The position numbers and the translations under genes were made by a program. From Desulfuromonas sp. CSMB_57 (GTDB lineage: Bacteria > Desulfobacterota > Desulfuromonadia > Desulfuromonadales > Syntrophotaleaceae), in the NCBI RefSeq assembly GCF_020194955.2, contig NZ_JAFCIY020000015.1, positions 1 through 34,758 of the forward strand: a stretch of DNA of 34,758 nt, given 5' to 3'. Shown here piece after piece: positions 16,176-25,140 of the stretch. Below the pieces are notes generated by a model, which was not told the DNA's origin, searched no databases, and was given only the letters and a program-made list of their open reading frames with translations. How positions within the stretch are numbered: the stretch's first letter is position 1; each line of letters starts with the position of its first letter.

Positions 16176-17008
16176 TGTTTTTTCCCCAAGCGCTTTCCAC
16201 TGCTCTTCGACCCGGTGGCGGAAGTCTCTCCCGGCCGGTCTGGGGCATTTCCGCTGCGGTGTTCGGCATCGGCCTCTGGCAGCTGGTTGCCTGGCTGGTG
16301 ACGACCCGCCGCGGCGTTCCTTTTCCCACGCCCATCGAATGCCTCTGGGTTTTGCGCAATCTGTTGATGGGCGCCGTCTTTCTGGAACACAGTATCTACC
16401 ATCATCTGCAGGTGAGTCTGGTCCGCTGGGCCGAAGGTTTCGGCATCGGCCTGGGCGCCGGACTATTCTACACCTTGATCGCCGGCTGGTGGCGCCCGGT
16501 GCGTTTGCTGACCATGCCGACCGTGGAGGTGCTGCAGGTCGTTCCGGGTCTGGCCTGGATTCCCGTGGCCATCCTGCTGTTCGGACTCAACCAGACCGCC
16601 ACCGTGGCCATGATCGCCGTCACCGCCTTTCCGGCCGTGGCCATTGCCGGGGTGATGGGAGTGCAGAGCGTGGACCGGCGCTACGTGCGCGCCGGTCGGA
16701 TGTGCGGCGCCGGACCGCTGTCGCTGTTCGCCACCGTGTTTCTGCCCGGCGCCCTGCCGCATCTGCTGAGCGGCCTGCGCATCGCCCTGGGGGCGGCCTG
16801 GCGGGTTCTGGTGGCGGCGGAGATGATCGTCGGCTCCGGCGACGGGCTGGGCTATGCCATCATCCAATCGCGCTGGACCATGGACTATGTGTCGGCTTTT
16901 GTCTGCATCGCCATCATCGCCCTTTTCGGGCTGGGGCTCGAACGCCTGGTGCTGGCGCCTCTGGAGCGGCGCACCGTCAGACGATGGGGGCTCAGCCATG
17001 AGCACTGA
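16172..17008 (+). CDS. ABC transporter permease, NitT/TauT (SsuC/TauC) type
   Basis: A 278-residue inner-membrane permease with about six hydrophobic segments. The N-terminus has GIGLWQLVAWLV and FPTPIECLWVL, as in SsuC/TauC proteins. The cytoplasmic EAA-type loop is around RAGRMCGAGPLSLFATVFLPGALPHLLSGLRIALGAAW, and AAEMIVGSGDGLGYAI follows. The family imports sulfonates, nitrate, thiamine precursors or related anions. Here the substrate is unknown; its position between FmdE and ModABC hints at Mo/W or a thio-anion. It overlaps the ATPase gene by 11 bp. Confidence 0.88.
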   Translation: MMFFPQALSTALRPGGGSLSRPVWGISAAVFGIGLWQLVAWLVTTRRGVPFPTPIECLWVLRNLLMGAVFLEHSIYHHLQVSLVRWAEGFGIGLGAGLFYTLIAGWWRPVRLLTMPTVEVLQVVPGLAWIPVAILLFGLNQTATVAMIAVTAFPAVAIAGVMGVQSVDRRYVRAGRMCGAGPLSLFATVFLPGALPHLLSGLRIALGAAWRVLVAAEMIVGSGDGLGYAIIQSRWTMDYVSAFVCIAIIALFGLGLERLVLAPLERRTVRRWGLSHEH

Positions 17009-17801
17009 AGCGGCCCTGGTGCTCCATCAGGTGGGCAAGATCTTCCCCGGCCAGGGGCGTCAGGGCGGGATAACGGCCCTCGACAGCCTGGATCTCGAGA
17101 TCCGCCGGGGCGAGTTCGTGGCGGTCGTCGGCCCCAGCGGCTGCGGCAAGTCGACCCTCATCGACCTGCTGGCCGGCTTCACCCGGCCCACCTGCGGCTC
17201 GATCATGACCGGGAGCCGGCCGGTGTCGGGCCCCGGGCCCGACCGGGTGGTGGTCTTCCAGGATCACGCGGTGTTGCCCTGGTACACGGCCCTTGGCAAT
17301 GTCGCCTACGGCCTGCGCCGCCAGGGAGTGCCGAAGGGGGAGGCCAAACGGCGTGCCCGGGAAGCCCTGGTCCGGGTCGGGCTGGAGGAATTCCTGCATG
17401 CCCATCCCGCCGCCCTGTCGGGAGGCATGCGGCAACGGGTGGCGCTGGCCCGCGCCATGGTCCTGAATCCGGAAATTCTGCTCCTCGACGAGCCTTTCGC
17501 CGCCCTTGATGCGGTGACCCGGGCCCGCCTTCAGGACGAATTGACGGTTCTTTGGCAGGAGTTCGGCTGGACGGTCATTTTCGTCACCCATACCCTGGCC
17601 GAGGCGGTTTACCTGGCAGACCGGGTGGTCGTGCTGGAACGCCCGCCGGCGGGACTGCGCGGCATCGAAACCATCGATCTGCCACGCCCACGCCGGCGCC
17701 GCGATGGGCGGATCATTGCCTGCACCGAACATCTCGATGCGCGCCTGAGCGGCGGCCTTGATGAACTGGACGGCGAAACCTGCATTTGTGCACGACTCTG
17801 A
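16998..17801 (+). CDS. ABC transporter ATP-binding protein, NitT/TauT type
   Basis: A 267-residue ATPase with Walker A GPSGCGKST, Q-loop VVFQDHAVLPWYTAL (typical of SsuB/TauB/NrtD), signature LSGGMRQRVALARAM, Walker B LLLDEPFAALDA and switch histidine FVTHTLAEAVYLADR. The ATG at 16998 follows GGGGG and gives the expected N-terminus; in-frame sequence back to 16854 lies within the permease gene. It powers the upstream permease together with the lipoprotein encoded 13 bp downstream. Confidence 0.9.
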   Translation: MSTEAALVLHQVGKIFPGQGRQGGITALDSLDLEIRRGEFVAVVGPSGCGKSTLIDLLAGFTRPTCGSIMTGSRPVSGPGPDRVVVFQDHAVLPWYTALGNVAYGLRRQGVPKGEAKRRAREALVRVGLEEFLHAHPAALSGGMRQRVALARAMVLNPEILLLDEPFAALDAVTRARLQDELTVLWQEFGWTVIFVTHTLAEAVYLADRVVVLERPPAGLRGIETIDLPRPRRRRDGRIIACTEHLDARLSGGLDELDGETCICARL

Positions 17802-17814
17802 ACAAGGAGATGTC

Positions 17815-18825
17815 ATGAAATCGAAAACAGCCCTCGTCTGTTCCGCATTGGTCGTTTTGTCCCTTTTCGCCGTGCTGTCCATGTCCGGCTGCGACAACCG
17901 CTCCGAGGTCAAAAGCGATGCCGTCGTGTGTCGCCTGGCCTATACCTCCAAGGGCTACTACGCACCTCAGTTCCTCGCTTCCCAAAAAGGCTGGCTGGCC
18001 GCCGACGGCGTGATTGTCGAGGATGTCAAACTGGGCATGAGCGCCGGTATCGCCGCGGCCGAAGCCCTGGTCAGCGGCAGCGCCGACGTGGCGGTAATGG
18101 GTGACGTGCCCGCCCTCATCGCCCTCGCCGGCCCCCGTGACTGTGTCCTGGTGGCCGCCTACGGCGGCGGGGAGAACATGCACTCCATCGTGGTCGGCGA
18201 CAAGTCGGGAGTTGCCGAACCGGCAGATCTGGCAGGAAAACGCCTCGGCGTTCAGTTCGGTTCCAGCACCCATGGTGCGGTTTATCTCTACCTGGAGCAT
18301 CACGGCATCGACCCGGCGACGGTCCAACTGGTGAACCTGTCCCAGAAGGATCTCATCGAAGCCCTGCTCAGCGGCTCGATTGACGCCTTCGCCGCCTCCG
18401 AACCGACTCCCATGCTAGCGCAGGAAAAGGTGCCGGGAGCCCGCCAACTGGCCGACCTGTCAGGTCTTGGCAATGACTACCCTTCCCTCATCGTCGCCTC
18501 GCGGGAATTCGCCGACGCCCATCCCGAAGCTGTCCGGGCCATTGTCGCCGGCACCCGCCGGGCCGTGGACTGGATCAACGCCGACCCGGACGCAGCCGCC
18601 GCCGAAACCACCCTGGTGACCGGCGTGCCGGCCTCGCTGGAAGCCGCCATGTTCCGCAAGATGGAATGGCGGGTCCGGCTGGATGAACAGGTTACCAGAA
18701 GCCTGAATATGACAGGGGAGTTTTTACACCGCATCGGCAAACTGAAGGAAGTCCCGGATGTGGAGGGTCGTTCGCGGCCGGAATTCCTGCAACCCCAGGT
18801 TGGACAAGGGCGCAGGGAGTCCTGA
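17815..18825 (+). CDS. Solute-binding lipoprotein, NitT/TauT (SsuA/NMT1-like) type
   Basis: A 336-residue binding protein with a lipoprotein signal peptide: a hydrophobic stretch, then the lipobox LSMSGC, so the mature Cys would be lipidated and anchored in the membrane. The fold signatures are VCRLAYTSKGYYAPQFLASQ, GSADVAVMGDVPAL, LAGKRLGVQFGSSTHGAVYLYL and GSIDAFAASEPTPMLA. These match SsuA/TauA/NMT1-type proteins that bind sulfonates, nitrate-like anions or pyrimidines. The ATG at 17815 follows AAGGAG. It is the last gene of the padR-linked operon. The ligand cannot be read from sequence. Confidence 0.87.
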   Translation: MKSKTALVCSALVVLSLFAVLSMSGCDNRSEVKSDAVVCRLAYTSKGYYAPQFLASQKGWLAADGVIVEDVKLGMSAGIAAAEALVSGSADVAVMGDVPALIALAGPRDCVLVAAYGGGENMHSIVVGDKSGVAEPADLAGKRLGVQFGSSTHGAVYLYLEHHGIDPATVQLVNLSQKDLIEALLSGSIDAFAASEPTPMLAQEKVPGARQLADLSGLGNDYPSLIVASREFADAHPEAVRAIVAGTRRAVDWINADPDAAAAETTLVTGVPASLEAAMFRKMEWRVRLDEQVTRSLNMTGEFLHRIGKLKEVPDVEGRSRPEFLQPQVGQGRRES

Positions 18826-18936
18826 GCGGAGCTGGGGGAATTGAATGCCTGCCGATCGGTTTTAATGGTTTGCGGATGGGAACGCCGGGCAAGTTCGCGT
18901 TGTTCAGAACGACGCACGGGATAAATGTGTTCAGCA

Positions 18937-18953
18937 AGCGGCACGCAGCCGCT
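18937..18953 (-). terminator. Weak hairpin between convergent operons
   Basis: A perfect 6-bp stem (AGCGGC and GCCGCT, loop ACGCA) lies 11 bp past the stop of minus-strand modC and also downstream of the plus-strand lipoprotein gene. It has no T-run on either strand, so terminator function is doubtful. Confidence 0.25.
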
Positions 18954-18963
18954 CCGCAACCGA

Positions 18964-20019
18964 TCAATAAAGCCTGCGAAACGCCGAGGCCTTGATCGCC
19001 GCCATCACCTCTGTGCCGGGCGCAAGCCCGAGTTCCTCGACGGCTTCGCCGACGACCTGGCCGACCAGCGACTGCCCCATGCAATCGAGTTCCACGCCGA
19101 CCCGGCTGCCGACCTCGACAAGCTTCCTGACCCGGCAATGCAGCAGATTGCGGGCACTGGACGCTTCCGGATGCCGCTTGAACAGGGTAATGTCCTTGGA
19201 GGAAAGTTCAAACATGCCGGGGGCCGGGTCGACTCCGTTGAGCAGCACCAGCTCCTGCCCGCCCCAGCGATAAACCGTCAGCTCGCCGCGGGATCTGGGT
19301 TCTTCCAACTCCAGCAGATTCATGAAACCCGCCGGGCTGCTGCCCATGCATCGCAGAGCCAGTTCATCCACGGCGGTCTGGGAGCGGAATCGGCCGTTTT
19401 CGAATTCCAGCACCTGCTCGGCCATCATCTGCATTTCATTGAGGGAGTGGCTGATAAACAAAAAAGGTATGGCGAATTCTTTGAAGACGTTTTTCAGATA
19501 GGGAATGATTTGATATTTCAATCCGTCATCGAGGCCGTTGAGGGGCTCGTCCATCAGTATCAACCGCGGATTGCCGAGAATGGTTCTCCCCAGCGCCACC
19601 CTTTTGGCCTCTCCCCCGGAGAGACTGCCGACGCCCCGATCCAGCAACGGGGCAAGATTGAGCACATCGATCAAATCGTCCGCTTTGATCCGGGGCCGCG
19701 AACCGGCGACCCGCCGGTGGCCATAGAAAAGATTACGCCTGACGGACATGTGCGGAAACAGGTTGGAACTCTGGAAGACCACCCCGACATGACGCTGTTC
19801 CGGACGGAGATGAACTTTCCGGGAGGCATCGAACAACGTCTCGCCATCCAGGCGGATAAACCCGGAATCCGGTCGGAACAAGCCGGACAACAGGTTCATC
19901 AGGGTGGTTTTGCCGCTACCGGAAGGACCGAAAACTCCGATGCGACGGCCCTCGGCAGTGAAATCGGCGGCAAAGGAAAACCGTCCCAGCTGCTTTTTCA
20001 GTGAAACTTCCAGCTTCAT
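18964..20019 (-). CDS. modC: Molybdate ABC transporter ATP-binding protein
   Basis: A 351-residue ATPase with Walker A GPSGSGKTT (31-39), signature LSGGEAKRVALGRT, Walker B LILMDEPLNGLDD and switch histidine FISHSLNEM. A C-terminal TOBE/Mop-like domain (about 285-350; SSARNLLHCRV, VGVELDCMGQSLVGQVV) is diagnostic for ModC and can bind molybdate as a regulatory sensor. It overlaps modB by an ATGA junction and is the last gene of the modABC operon. Confidence 0.92.
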   Translation of the reverse strand: MKLEVSLKKQLGRFSFAADFTAEGRRIGVFGPSGSGKTTLMNLLSGLFRPDSGFIRLDGETLFDASRKVHLRPEQRHVGVVFQSSNLFPHMSVRRNLFYGHRRVAGSRPRIKADDLIDVLNLAPLLDRGVGSLSGGEAKRVALGRTILGNPRLILMDEPLNGLDDGLKYQIIPYLKNVFKEFAIPFLFISHSLNEMQMMAEQVLEFENGRFRSQTAVDELALRCMGSSPAGFMNLLELEEPRSRGELTVYRWGGQELVLLNGVDPAPGMFELSSKDITLFKRHPEASSARNLLHCRVRKLVEVGSRVGVELDCMGQSLVGQVVGEAVEELGLAPGTEVMAAIKASAFRRLY

Positions 20020-20705
20020 CGCCGTTCCTCCCTGTTCAGCCTCCGGACCATGCTTTCATTGAAGATCAATACCACCAGGGCCAGCAGCACGGATACCAGG
20101 CAAAGCCCGAGGGCCATGCCATCGCCGCCCGGGGTACTGGAATAACTGTAAATGGCCAGGGGAATGGTCTGGGTCACTCCGGGAATATTGCCGGCGATGA
20201 CGATGGTGGCACCGAATTCACCAAGACTGCGCGCAAACATCAGGGACATGCCGGCGAGTATCGAGCGACCTGCAAGCGGCAGGGTCACGGTCAGAAGGGT
20301 GTCATGCCAACCTGCGCCCAAGGTTCGCGCGGCGTGCAGCAGTTGCTTGTCGATCCCTTCCAGGCCGATGCGAATGGAGCGTACCAGCAGCGGGAAGCCC
20401 ACCACCATGGAAGCGATGACCGCTGCCTTCCAGGTAAAAATAATCCGGATACCGAAGCGTCCCAGCAGTTGCCCCAGCCAGCTGTTCCCGCCCAGGGCCA
20501 GCAGCAGCAGATAACCGACCACGACCGGCGGCAACACCAAGGGCAGGTTGATCAGGCCATCCACCAGGGCCTTGGCGCGAAAGCGGCAGAAGGCCAGCAG
20601 ATAGGCGACGCCGATGCCAAAGGGCAGGGACAGCAGGGTGGCGGCACAGGCCACCCATGCCGAAAGCTTCATGGCCTGCCAATCAGCGGGTGAAAAATCC
20701 AACAT
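20016..20705 (-). CDS. modB: Molybdate ABC transporter permease
   Basis: A 229-residue permease typical of ModB in length. It has LPLVLPPVVVGYLLLLALG, the cytoplasmic coupling loop HAARTLGAGWHDTLLTVTLPL, and ARSLGEFGATIVIAGNIPG, all strongly conserved in ModB. The ATG at 20705 lies eight bases after a GGAG site and is preferred over the GTG at 20714. It forms the membrane channel with ModC, to which it is coupled by a 4-bp overlap. Confidence 0.93.
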   Translation of the reverse strand: MLDFSPADWQAMKLSAWVACAATLLSLPFGIGVAYLLAFCRFRAKALVDGLINLPLVLPPVVVGYLLLLALGGNSWLGQLLGRFGIRIIFTWKAAVIASMVVGFPLLVRSIRIGLEGIDKQLLHAARTLGAGWHDTLLTVTLPLAGRSILAGMSLMFARSLGEFGATIVIAGNIPGVTQTIPLAIYSYSSTPGGDGMALGLCLVSVLLALVVLIFNESMVRRLNREERR

Positions 20706-20749
20706 CTTGCGCACTCCAGAAGGCAGAACCGATGCGGCCCGGGGGCCCT

Positions 20750-21496
20750 TTACCTGATAACGAACCCATACTGCTCAAGGATCTTTCCTGCCTCGGCCCC
20801 ACGCAGATATTTCATGAAGGCCTTGACTTCCGGTTTGGCGGCACCCTGGATGGTGACTCCCACCGGGTAAGTAACCTGATCATAGAGGTCTGCCGGCACT
20901 TCATAGAGGATGCCGGCACTCTTGGCCAAAAGGGCATCCGTCTTATATACGAAAGCGGCGTCGGCTTCGCCGCGATCCGCATACAGCAGGGCCTGCCGCA
21001 CATCCTGGGCCATGACCAGCCTTGCGACCAGACTCGAATAAATGCCGGCCGCCTGCATGGCCTGTTCGGCATATTTCCCGGCGGGGACGCTTTGCGGACT
21101 GCCGATGGCGATGAGTCTGAGCTTGCTCAGGTCCTTCATGCTGGAAATTTTCAGTTTTTTGTCGCCGACCACGACCAGGGCATTGTATGCTAAAACCTTG
21201 ACATCCCGGGGCGCGACAAACCCTTTACCAACCAGGTAGTCCATCCAGTCGGTGCTGGCGGAAATAAAAATGTCGGCGGGCGCCCCCTGTTCCACCTGCT
21301 TGGCCAAGGCGCCTGAAGCACCGAAATTGGGCAGAATTTTGACATCGGGATGCTTTTGTTCATAACCCGCGATCATCTGCTTGACCGCATCGCTCATGCT
21401 TGCCGCCACGGACAGACGCACCTCTCCTGAAAAAGCGGCAGTGACGGAGAAGAATACGCCGAAAAGTATCGCCAACACGGTTCTGGCTGCCAACAT
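20750..21496 (-). CDS. modA: Molybdate-binding periplasmic protein
   Basis: A 248-residue binding protein with signal peptide (LAILFGVFFSVTAAFSG). The mature start EVRLSVAASMSDAVKQMIAGYEQ, then PNFGASGALAKQVEQGAPADIFISASTDWMD, are standard ModA ligand-loop motifs. VVGDKKLKISSMKDLSKLRLIAIGSPQSVPAGKYAEQAM and EADAAFVYKTDA are also typical. The ATG at 21496 follows AAGGAA; an upstream in-frame extension to 21529 is not supported. It is transcribed divergently from the XRE-PBP regulator and starts the modABC operon. Confidence 0.93.
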   Translation of the reverse strand: MLAARTVLAILFGVFFSVTAAFSGEVRLSVAASMSDAVKQMIAGYEQKHPDVKILPNFGASGALAKQVEQGAPADIFISASTDWMDYLVGKGFVAPRDVKVLAYNALVVVGDKKLKISSMKDLSKLRLIAIGSPQSVPAGKYAEQAMQAAGIYSSLVARLVMAQDVRQALLYADRGEADAAFVYKTDALLAKSAGILYEVPADLYDQVTYPVGVTIQGAAKPEVKAFMKYLRGAEAGKILEQYGFVIR

Positions 21497-21580
21497 GATG
21501 AGTTCCTTTCTTCCTGATGCAGGATGCATGAGCCGAGGAAAGTTTTGCGAACCGAGCGAGGATGCGGTGGTTGCAGAATG

Positions 21581-21616
21581 GACAAAATAATGCCATATTG
21601 GATATTATCATGTCAA
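21581..21616 (-). promoter_or_regulatory. modA promoter/operator shared with the TonB operon
   Basis: On the minus strand TTGACA (21616-21611) is followed after 18 bp by CATTAT (21592-21587), pointing toward modA. The whole 36-bp stretch matches 8636-8671 at 28 ungapped positions. An inner dyad ATAAT-N12-ATTAT spans 21587-21608. It runs right up to and across the start codon of the divergent regulator at 21610, so a bound protein could control both directions. Confidence 0.6.
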
Positions 21617-22671
21617 AAGAAAACTTGACGGTTCACAATTTCGTTCGTCGCTTTCGCGAAGAGCGCGGCTGGTCGCAACAGGATCTGGCAGAGCGCGCCG
21701 GCCTTTCCCGAACCGGTATCAGCGGCATTGAAGCAGGACGCCTGATCCCGTCCACCGCCGCCGCCCTGGCCCTGGCAGCCATATTCGGTTGCCGGGTCGA
21801 GGATCTCTTTGTCCTGACCGGCAACGAGGCCGCCCAGTGGGCCTGGCCGCCGCCCGGCAAAACCTGCCGCTACTGGCGAGCCATCATCGGAGCCAGGCAT
21901 TGGCTCTATCCGGTGGAGGTCAGCCCCCTCGGCACGGTGCCCCATGACGGTGTCTGGCGGGACGGGAAATGCAACGATCACGAGTTTGCCGATCCGGTTC
22001 GCACCCTGGTGGTGGCCTGTTGCGATCCCGCGGTTGCCGTCCTGGCCGCGGAATATGCCCGGCAAACCCCTTTTCGCATGCTGGTGCTGCCGCGCTCCAG
22101 CCGCGCCGCCCTGGAACTGCTGGCGGCCGGCCTGGTCCATGCAGCGGGAGTCCATCTGGCCGACGCGGACAGCAAGGCAGGAAACCGCGATGCGGTGGCC
22201 CAAACCGTCCAAAATCCCTTCCAGTTGCTGCGCATCGCCGATTGGGATGAAGGCTTGGCCCTGGCGCCGGGCCTGGCCACCACCGCCATTGAAACCCTGA
22301 TTGAGTCGAAGTTGCAATGGATCGGCCGCGAACCGGGTTCCGGCGCCCGCCGGGTGCTCGATGAGATCACGCAAAACCGCATTTCTCTTTCCCACTTGGC
22401 CAGAGATCATCGGGGGGTGGCTCAGGCGATTCGCCATGGTTTTGCCCAGGCCGGCGTTTCCCTGCGCCTGGTCTGCGAAGAGGAAGGCGTCGATTTCTTA
22501 TCCGTATGCAGTGAAGCCTATGATTTCTGCATCCTGCAATCGAGCGTCGACGACCCCCGCATCCGAGGACTGGTCGACGTCATTCAATCGACGGTTTACC
22601 GGAACCTGATCGGTGAGTTGCCCGGTTACGACAACCGTCGCACCGGCGAAATGGAGTCCACCGACGGGTAG
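21610..22671 (+). CDS. XRE-family regulator with periplasmic-binding-protein-like sensor
   Basis: A 353-residue one-component regulator. The N-terminal XRE helix-turn-helix (about 5-65) reads FVRRFREERGWSQQDLAERAGLSRTGISGIEAGR. The rest matches the cytoplasmic PBP-like domain of the COG1910 type: LVVACCDPAVAVLAAEY, LLAAGLVHAAGVHLAD, QLQWIGREPGSGARRVLDE and VSLRLVCEEEGVDFL variants. These proteins commonly sit beside molybdate or tungstate transporters and are thought to sense the oxyanion. The ATG at 21610 is chosen because it begins the HTH region, although the ribosome site is weak; the open frame extends to 21562. It probably governs divergent modABC and, via the matching site at 8636, the TonB operon. 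Confidence 0.85.
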   Translation: MSKENLTVHNFVRRFREERGWSQQDLAERAGLSRTGISGIEAGRLIPSTAAALALAAIFGCRVEDLFVLTGNEAAQWAWPPPGKTCRYWRAIIGARHWLYPVEVSPLGTVPHDGVWRDGKCNDHEFADPVRTLVVACCDPAVAVLAAEYARQTPFRMLVLPRSSRAALELLAAGLVHAAGVHLADADSKAGNRDAVAQTVQNPFQLLRIADWDEGLALAPGLATTAIETLIESKLQWIGREPGSGARRVLDEITQNRISLSHLARDHRGVAQAIRHGFAQAGVSLRLVCEEEGVDFLSVCSEAYDFCILQSSVDDPRIRGLVDVIQSTVYRNLIGELPGYDNRRTGEMESTDG

Positions 22672-22749
22672 ACGCATGGGGGATGATGGCAGGACGTATA
22701 CTATGGCTATGCAGTGAAGAAGTCTGTTTCGCCGGTAGCGGTTGCCGTG

Positions 22750-23241
22750 TCAGGAAAGTAGGATTTCGACGACCCATTTCGCCACGAGGCCGCTGACACG
22801 GGCACACTGGTCCTCGCGCAGCTTGGCGAACATCATATACTCGCCGGCATTCCAGAAATTCCAGGTACGTCCGCTGAATCTGTGCTGCAGATGCTCGCAG
22901 GAGGTGCCGCCGAACTCGGCCTGGAAACGGGCGACCAGTTTCCGCCCCACATTGAAATTTTGAAGGCCGGGGCCGGAGCCAAAATGGTCGGGATCCCGTC
23001 CATGCCAGGCGCCCAGTGCGAGTAAGCCGCCCGCCAGGGCACCGCACATACCGCTGCCCATGAGGGCGCCGCCGCCGGACAAACCATGGCTGGCCTTAAT
23101 CAAATCGTCAGTCACCTTGTCCCCCATCACCGTTTGGACGGCGCTCAGGACACATTGGGGACAGCAGCCATATTTCAAATCCAGATCGTAGGCAATGTGA
23201 TAGGCCTGATCTGCCAGTTCCCGACGTTCTTCATCATTCAT
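22750..23241 (-). CDS. C_GCAxxG_C_C-type redox protein
   Basis: A 163-residue cytoplasmic protein resembling the C_GCAxxG_C_C family. It has CCPQCVLSAVQ near residue 26, the glycine-rich GSGMCGALAGGLLALGAW, a later Cys (TSCEHLQHRF) and a C-terminal Cys (EDQCARVSGLVAKWVVEIL). Spaced cysteines suggest redox or metal binding. Family members are mostly of unknown function and common in anaerobes. It is convergent with the XRE-PBP gene (78-bp gap) and appears monocistronic. Confidence 0.75.
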   Translation of the reverse strand: MNDEERRELADQAYHIAYDLDLKYGCCPQCVLSAVQTVMGDKVTDDLIKASHGLSGGGALMGSGMCGALAGGLLALGAWHGRDPDHFGSGPGLQNFNVGRKLVARFQAEFGGTSCEHLQHRFSGRTWNFWNAGEYMMFAKLREDQCARVSGLVAKWVVEILLS

Positions 23242-23658
23242 GGCACGTATTTCCTCTTATGAAGTTTCCATCTTTCCATGCAGCCGGTCGGTGCCAAGGC
23301 CCCGGCCTTTTTTGGATCAGAATCCCACGTTATTAAAGACAATCAACCATATCCTGTCAAGAGATACAGACGCCATCCGTGGGTTGCGGATGGGCACTTC
23401 GACGGATTTGGCCTCGAGATTTTTCCCTGGCCATACCGGGAAAAAAGGCAGCGGACGGGAGTGGTAACGGCTGCGACGCAGAGCAGGCGGCCCAGGCCCA
23501 AAAGGCAGACAATGCTATATCTATTCCGGGATTGAAAGCGATGGGAAGCATGCGCTGCCCAAGATGAATTGCGATTCCGGAGAAGGTCGCCAGATGCTTC
23601 AGCCATGGACGGACGAAGATCGACGCCCTGATGTTGGCCGACCTGTGCATGGCCGCGA
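23242..23658. other. Gap with no supported gene
   Basis: Several overlapping open frames occur on both strands, but none shows a ribosome site plus recognisable motifs. A small hairpin (AAGGC, loop CCCG, GCCTT, then TTTT at 23296-23313) looks like a plus-strand terminator but has no upstream plus-strand gene. The segment may hold decayed coding sequence. Confidence 0.5.
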
Positions 23659-24573
23659 TTATTCTTTCCCTGCACAGGCCCGTTCGAGGGCCGCCATGTC
23701 GAATTTCTTCATCTTCAGAAAAGCCCGGGTCACGCGGGCGCGCTGTTCGGGGGTGCCTGCCATCAGCGTGGCCAGTTTCGCCGGCACAATCTGCCATGAG
23801 AGTCCGAACTGGTCCTTGAGCCAGCCGCACTCCTCGGCCTGCGGCACCGCCGAGAGTTTTTCCCAGTAATAGTCGATCTCATCCTGGGTATCGCAGTTGA
23901 CCACCAGCGAAACCGCTTCGTTGAAGGAAAAGTCGTGGGGGTGCGCCGAGTCCATCGCCGCGAACCATTGCCCTGCCAGCATGAAATCCTCGAACATCAC
24001 CGTCCCTTCCCGGTCCGGTTCCTGGCCGGGGCCGTAGCGGGCGACGAGGCCCTCGCGGGCGTCCGGGAAGACGGAGAGATAGAACTTCATCGCCGCTTCG
24101 GCCTTGCCGCTGACCTCTTTGGTGAACAGCAATGACGGAACGATATTCGGCCGCGGCTCGCCTTCCGGATCGGAGAGGATCAGCTGCCAGGAGACGCCGA
24201 ATCTATCCTGAACCCAGCCGTAGCAGGCACTGAAGGGATAGCTGTCGAGGGGCATCAACACGGCACCGCCCTCGACCAGTCTGCCCCACAGGGCATCCAG
24301 CGCCTCTTTCGCGTCCGGGCGCCGCGACGGGTCGAAGTTGACGAAGAACGACACCGACGGATTGATCTTGAAGGCGGGGCCGGCACTGATGGCCGTGAAC
24401 TGGTAGCCGAGGAGCCGGAAACCCACCAACTCCACGTCGCCCGAAGGCGTATCGGCAATGGGCGTCACGCTTGTAACCGCCGAGTCGCCGCCAAAGGCGG
24501 ATACATAGAACTCGGCCGCGGCCTTCGCTTGTTTGTCGAACCAAAGAAACGGGATGATCTTCTGGGTAGCCAT
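23659..24573 (-). CDS. Double-domain VOC/PhnB-like protein
   Basis: A 304-residue protein made of two tandem glyoxalase/VOC-fold domains of the PhnB-like type (once annotated as 3-demethylubiquinone-9 3-methyltransferase). The first starts KIIPFLWFDKQAKAAAEFYVSAFG and ends YGWVQDRFGVSWQLI. The second starts NIVPSLLFTKEVSGKAEAAMKFYLSVFP and ends GWLKDQFGLSWQIVP. Both halves keep the DxFGxSWQ motif. The function is unknown for most members. It is six bases upstream of the HhH gene on the same strand and may be co-transcribed with it. Confidence 0.85.
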   Translation of the reverse strand: MATQKIIPFLWFDKQAKAAAEFYVSAFGGDSAVTSVTPIADTPSGDVELVGFRLLGYQFTAISAGPAFKINPSVSFFVNFDPSRRPDAKEALDALWGRLVEGGAVLMPLDSYPFSACYGWVQDRFGVSWQLILSDPEGEPRPNIVPSLLFTKEVSGKAEAAMKFYLSVFPDAREGLVARYGPGQEPDREGTVMFEDFMLAGQWFAAMDSAHPHDFSFNEAVSLVVNCDTQDEIDYYWEKLSAVPQAEECGWLKDQFGLSWQIVPAKLATLMAGTPEQRARVTRAFLKMKKFDMAALERACAGKE

Positions 24574-24579
24574 AACGCC

Positions 24580-24882
24580 TCACCTTTCCGCATCTCGCAG
24601 CAGGCGGCGCCCCTCGGCCGTGAACAGCCACCAGGGGCGGGCTTCGCCGCTGTCGAGAAAATGCCTGGCCGCCAGCAGGGTGTAGAGCACGCAGGGGTCC
24701 TGACGCTTTCCCATGACGGCGCCTAGGCGGAGGTAGACGGACAGCGGCGCCAGCTCGGCCAGCTGCCGGGGCTCCATGATGCCGACGGCACGCAGGTCGG
24801 CGGCAATCGCCCTGCCGATGTTCGGCAACTCTTCGAGTTCTCGGGCCTGCTCCGGTCGCCGGGCTTTCATGTGCGTCTCCAT
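24580..24882 (-). CDS. Helix-hairpin-helix protein, Cdd1-like
   Basis: A 100-residue protein starting METHMKARRPEQARELEELP. It contains a helix-hairpin-helix segment LEELPNIGRAIAADLRAVGI followed by LYLRLGAVMGKRQDPCVLYTLL-like sequence and a WW pair near the C-terminus, closely resembling the 'pathogenicity locus' Cdd1 family. Such proteins are small and uncharacterised, and may bind nucleic acid. The frame extends upstream to 25062, but the conserved domain starts near 24870, so ATG 24882 (or 24870) is preferred. The 258-bp gap before the ParE gene shows nothing else. Confidence 0.7.
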   Translation of the reverse strand: METHMKARRPEQARELEELPNIGRAIAADLRAVGIMEPRQLAELAPLSVYLRLGAVMGKRQDPCVLYTLLAARHFLDSGEARPWWLFTAEGRRLLRDAER

Positions 24883-25140
24883 CGCGGCTGTCCATCCCAA
24901 CGTGCGGTTTTTTCCTATTTTAGCACTCGTTGGCGTTACCATTGAAAAAAGGGCGACAGCGGCGATATAACCCCATAACCCGGCCACCCCGGCGTAGAGG
25001 GTCCCCACTATCACATCACCATCTGGCATGTGGATCCTGCCAAGGCCAGGATGCAATAGCATACCCGCGCAAATCCGTGACAGATCCTTCTAAAATTAGA
25101 TCTATCCCGGTTTCATAGGTTTTTCGGGAAGGTGATTCTT

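Noticed and set aside
23296-23313. Terminator-like hairpin followed by T-run on the plus strand
   Set aside because: No plus-strand gene ends upstream; the stem is only five pairs.
23357-23830. 157-codon minus-strand open frame with a hydrophobic stretch
   Set aside because: It overlaps the VOC gene end, lacks a ribosome site and matches no family I recognise; probably chance or decayed sequence.
25063-25140. CRISPR arrays, insertion sequences, att sites or phage genes anywhere in the window
   Set aside because: No regularly spaced repeats, transposase or integrase motifs were seen on either strand; this entry only marks a sample gap checked.
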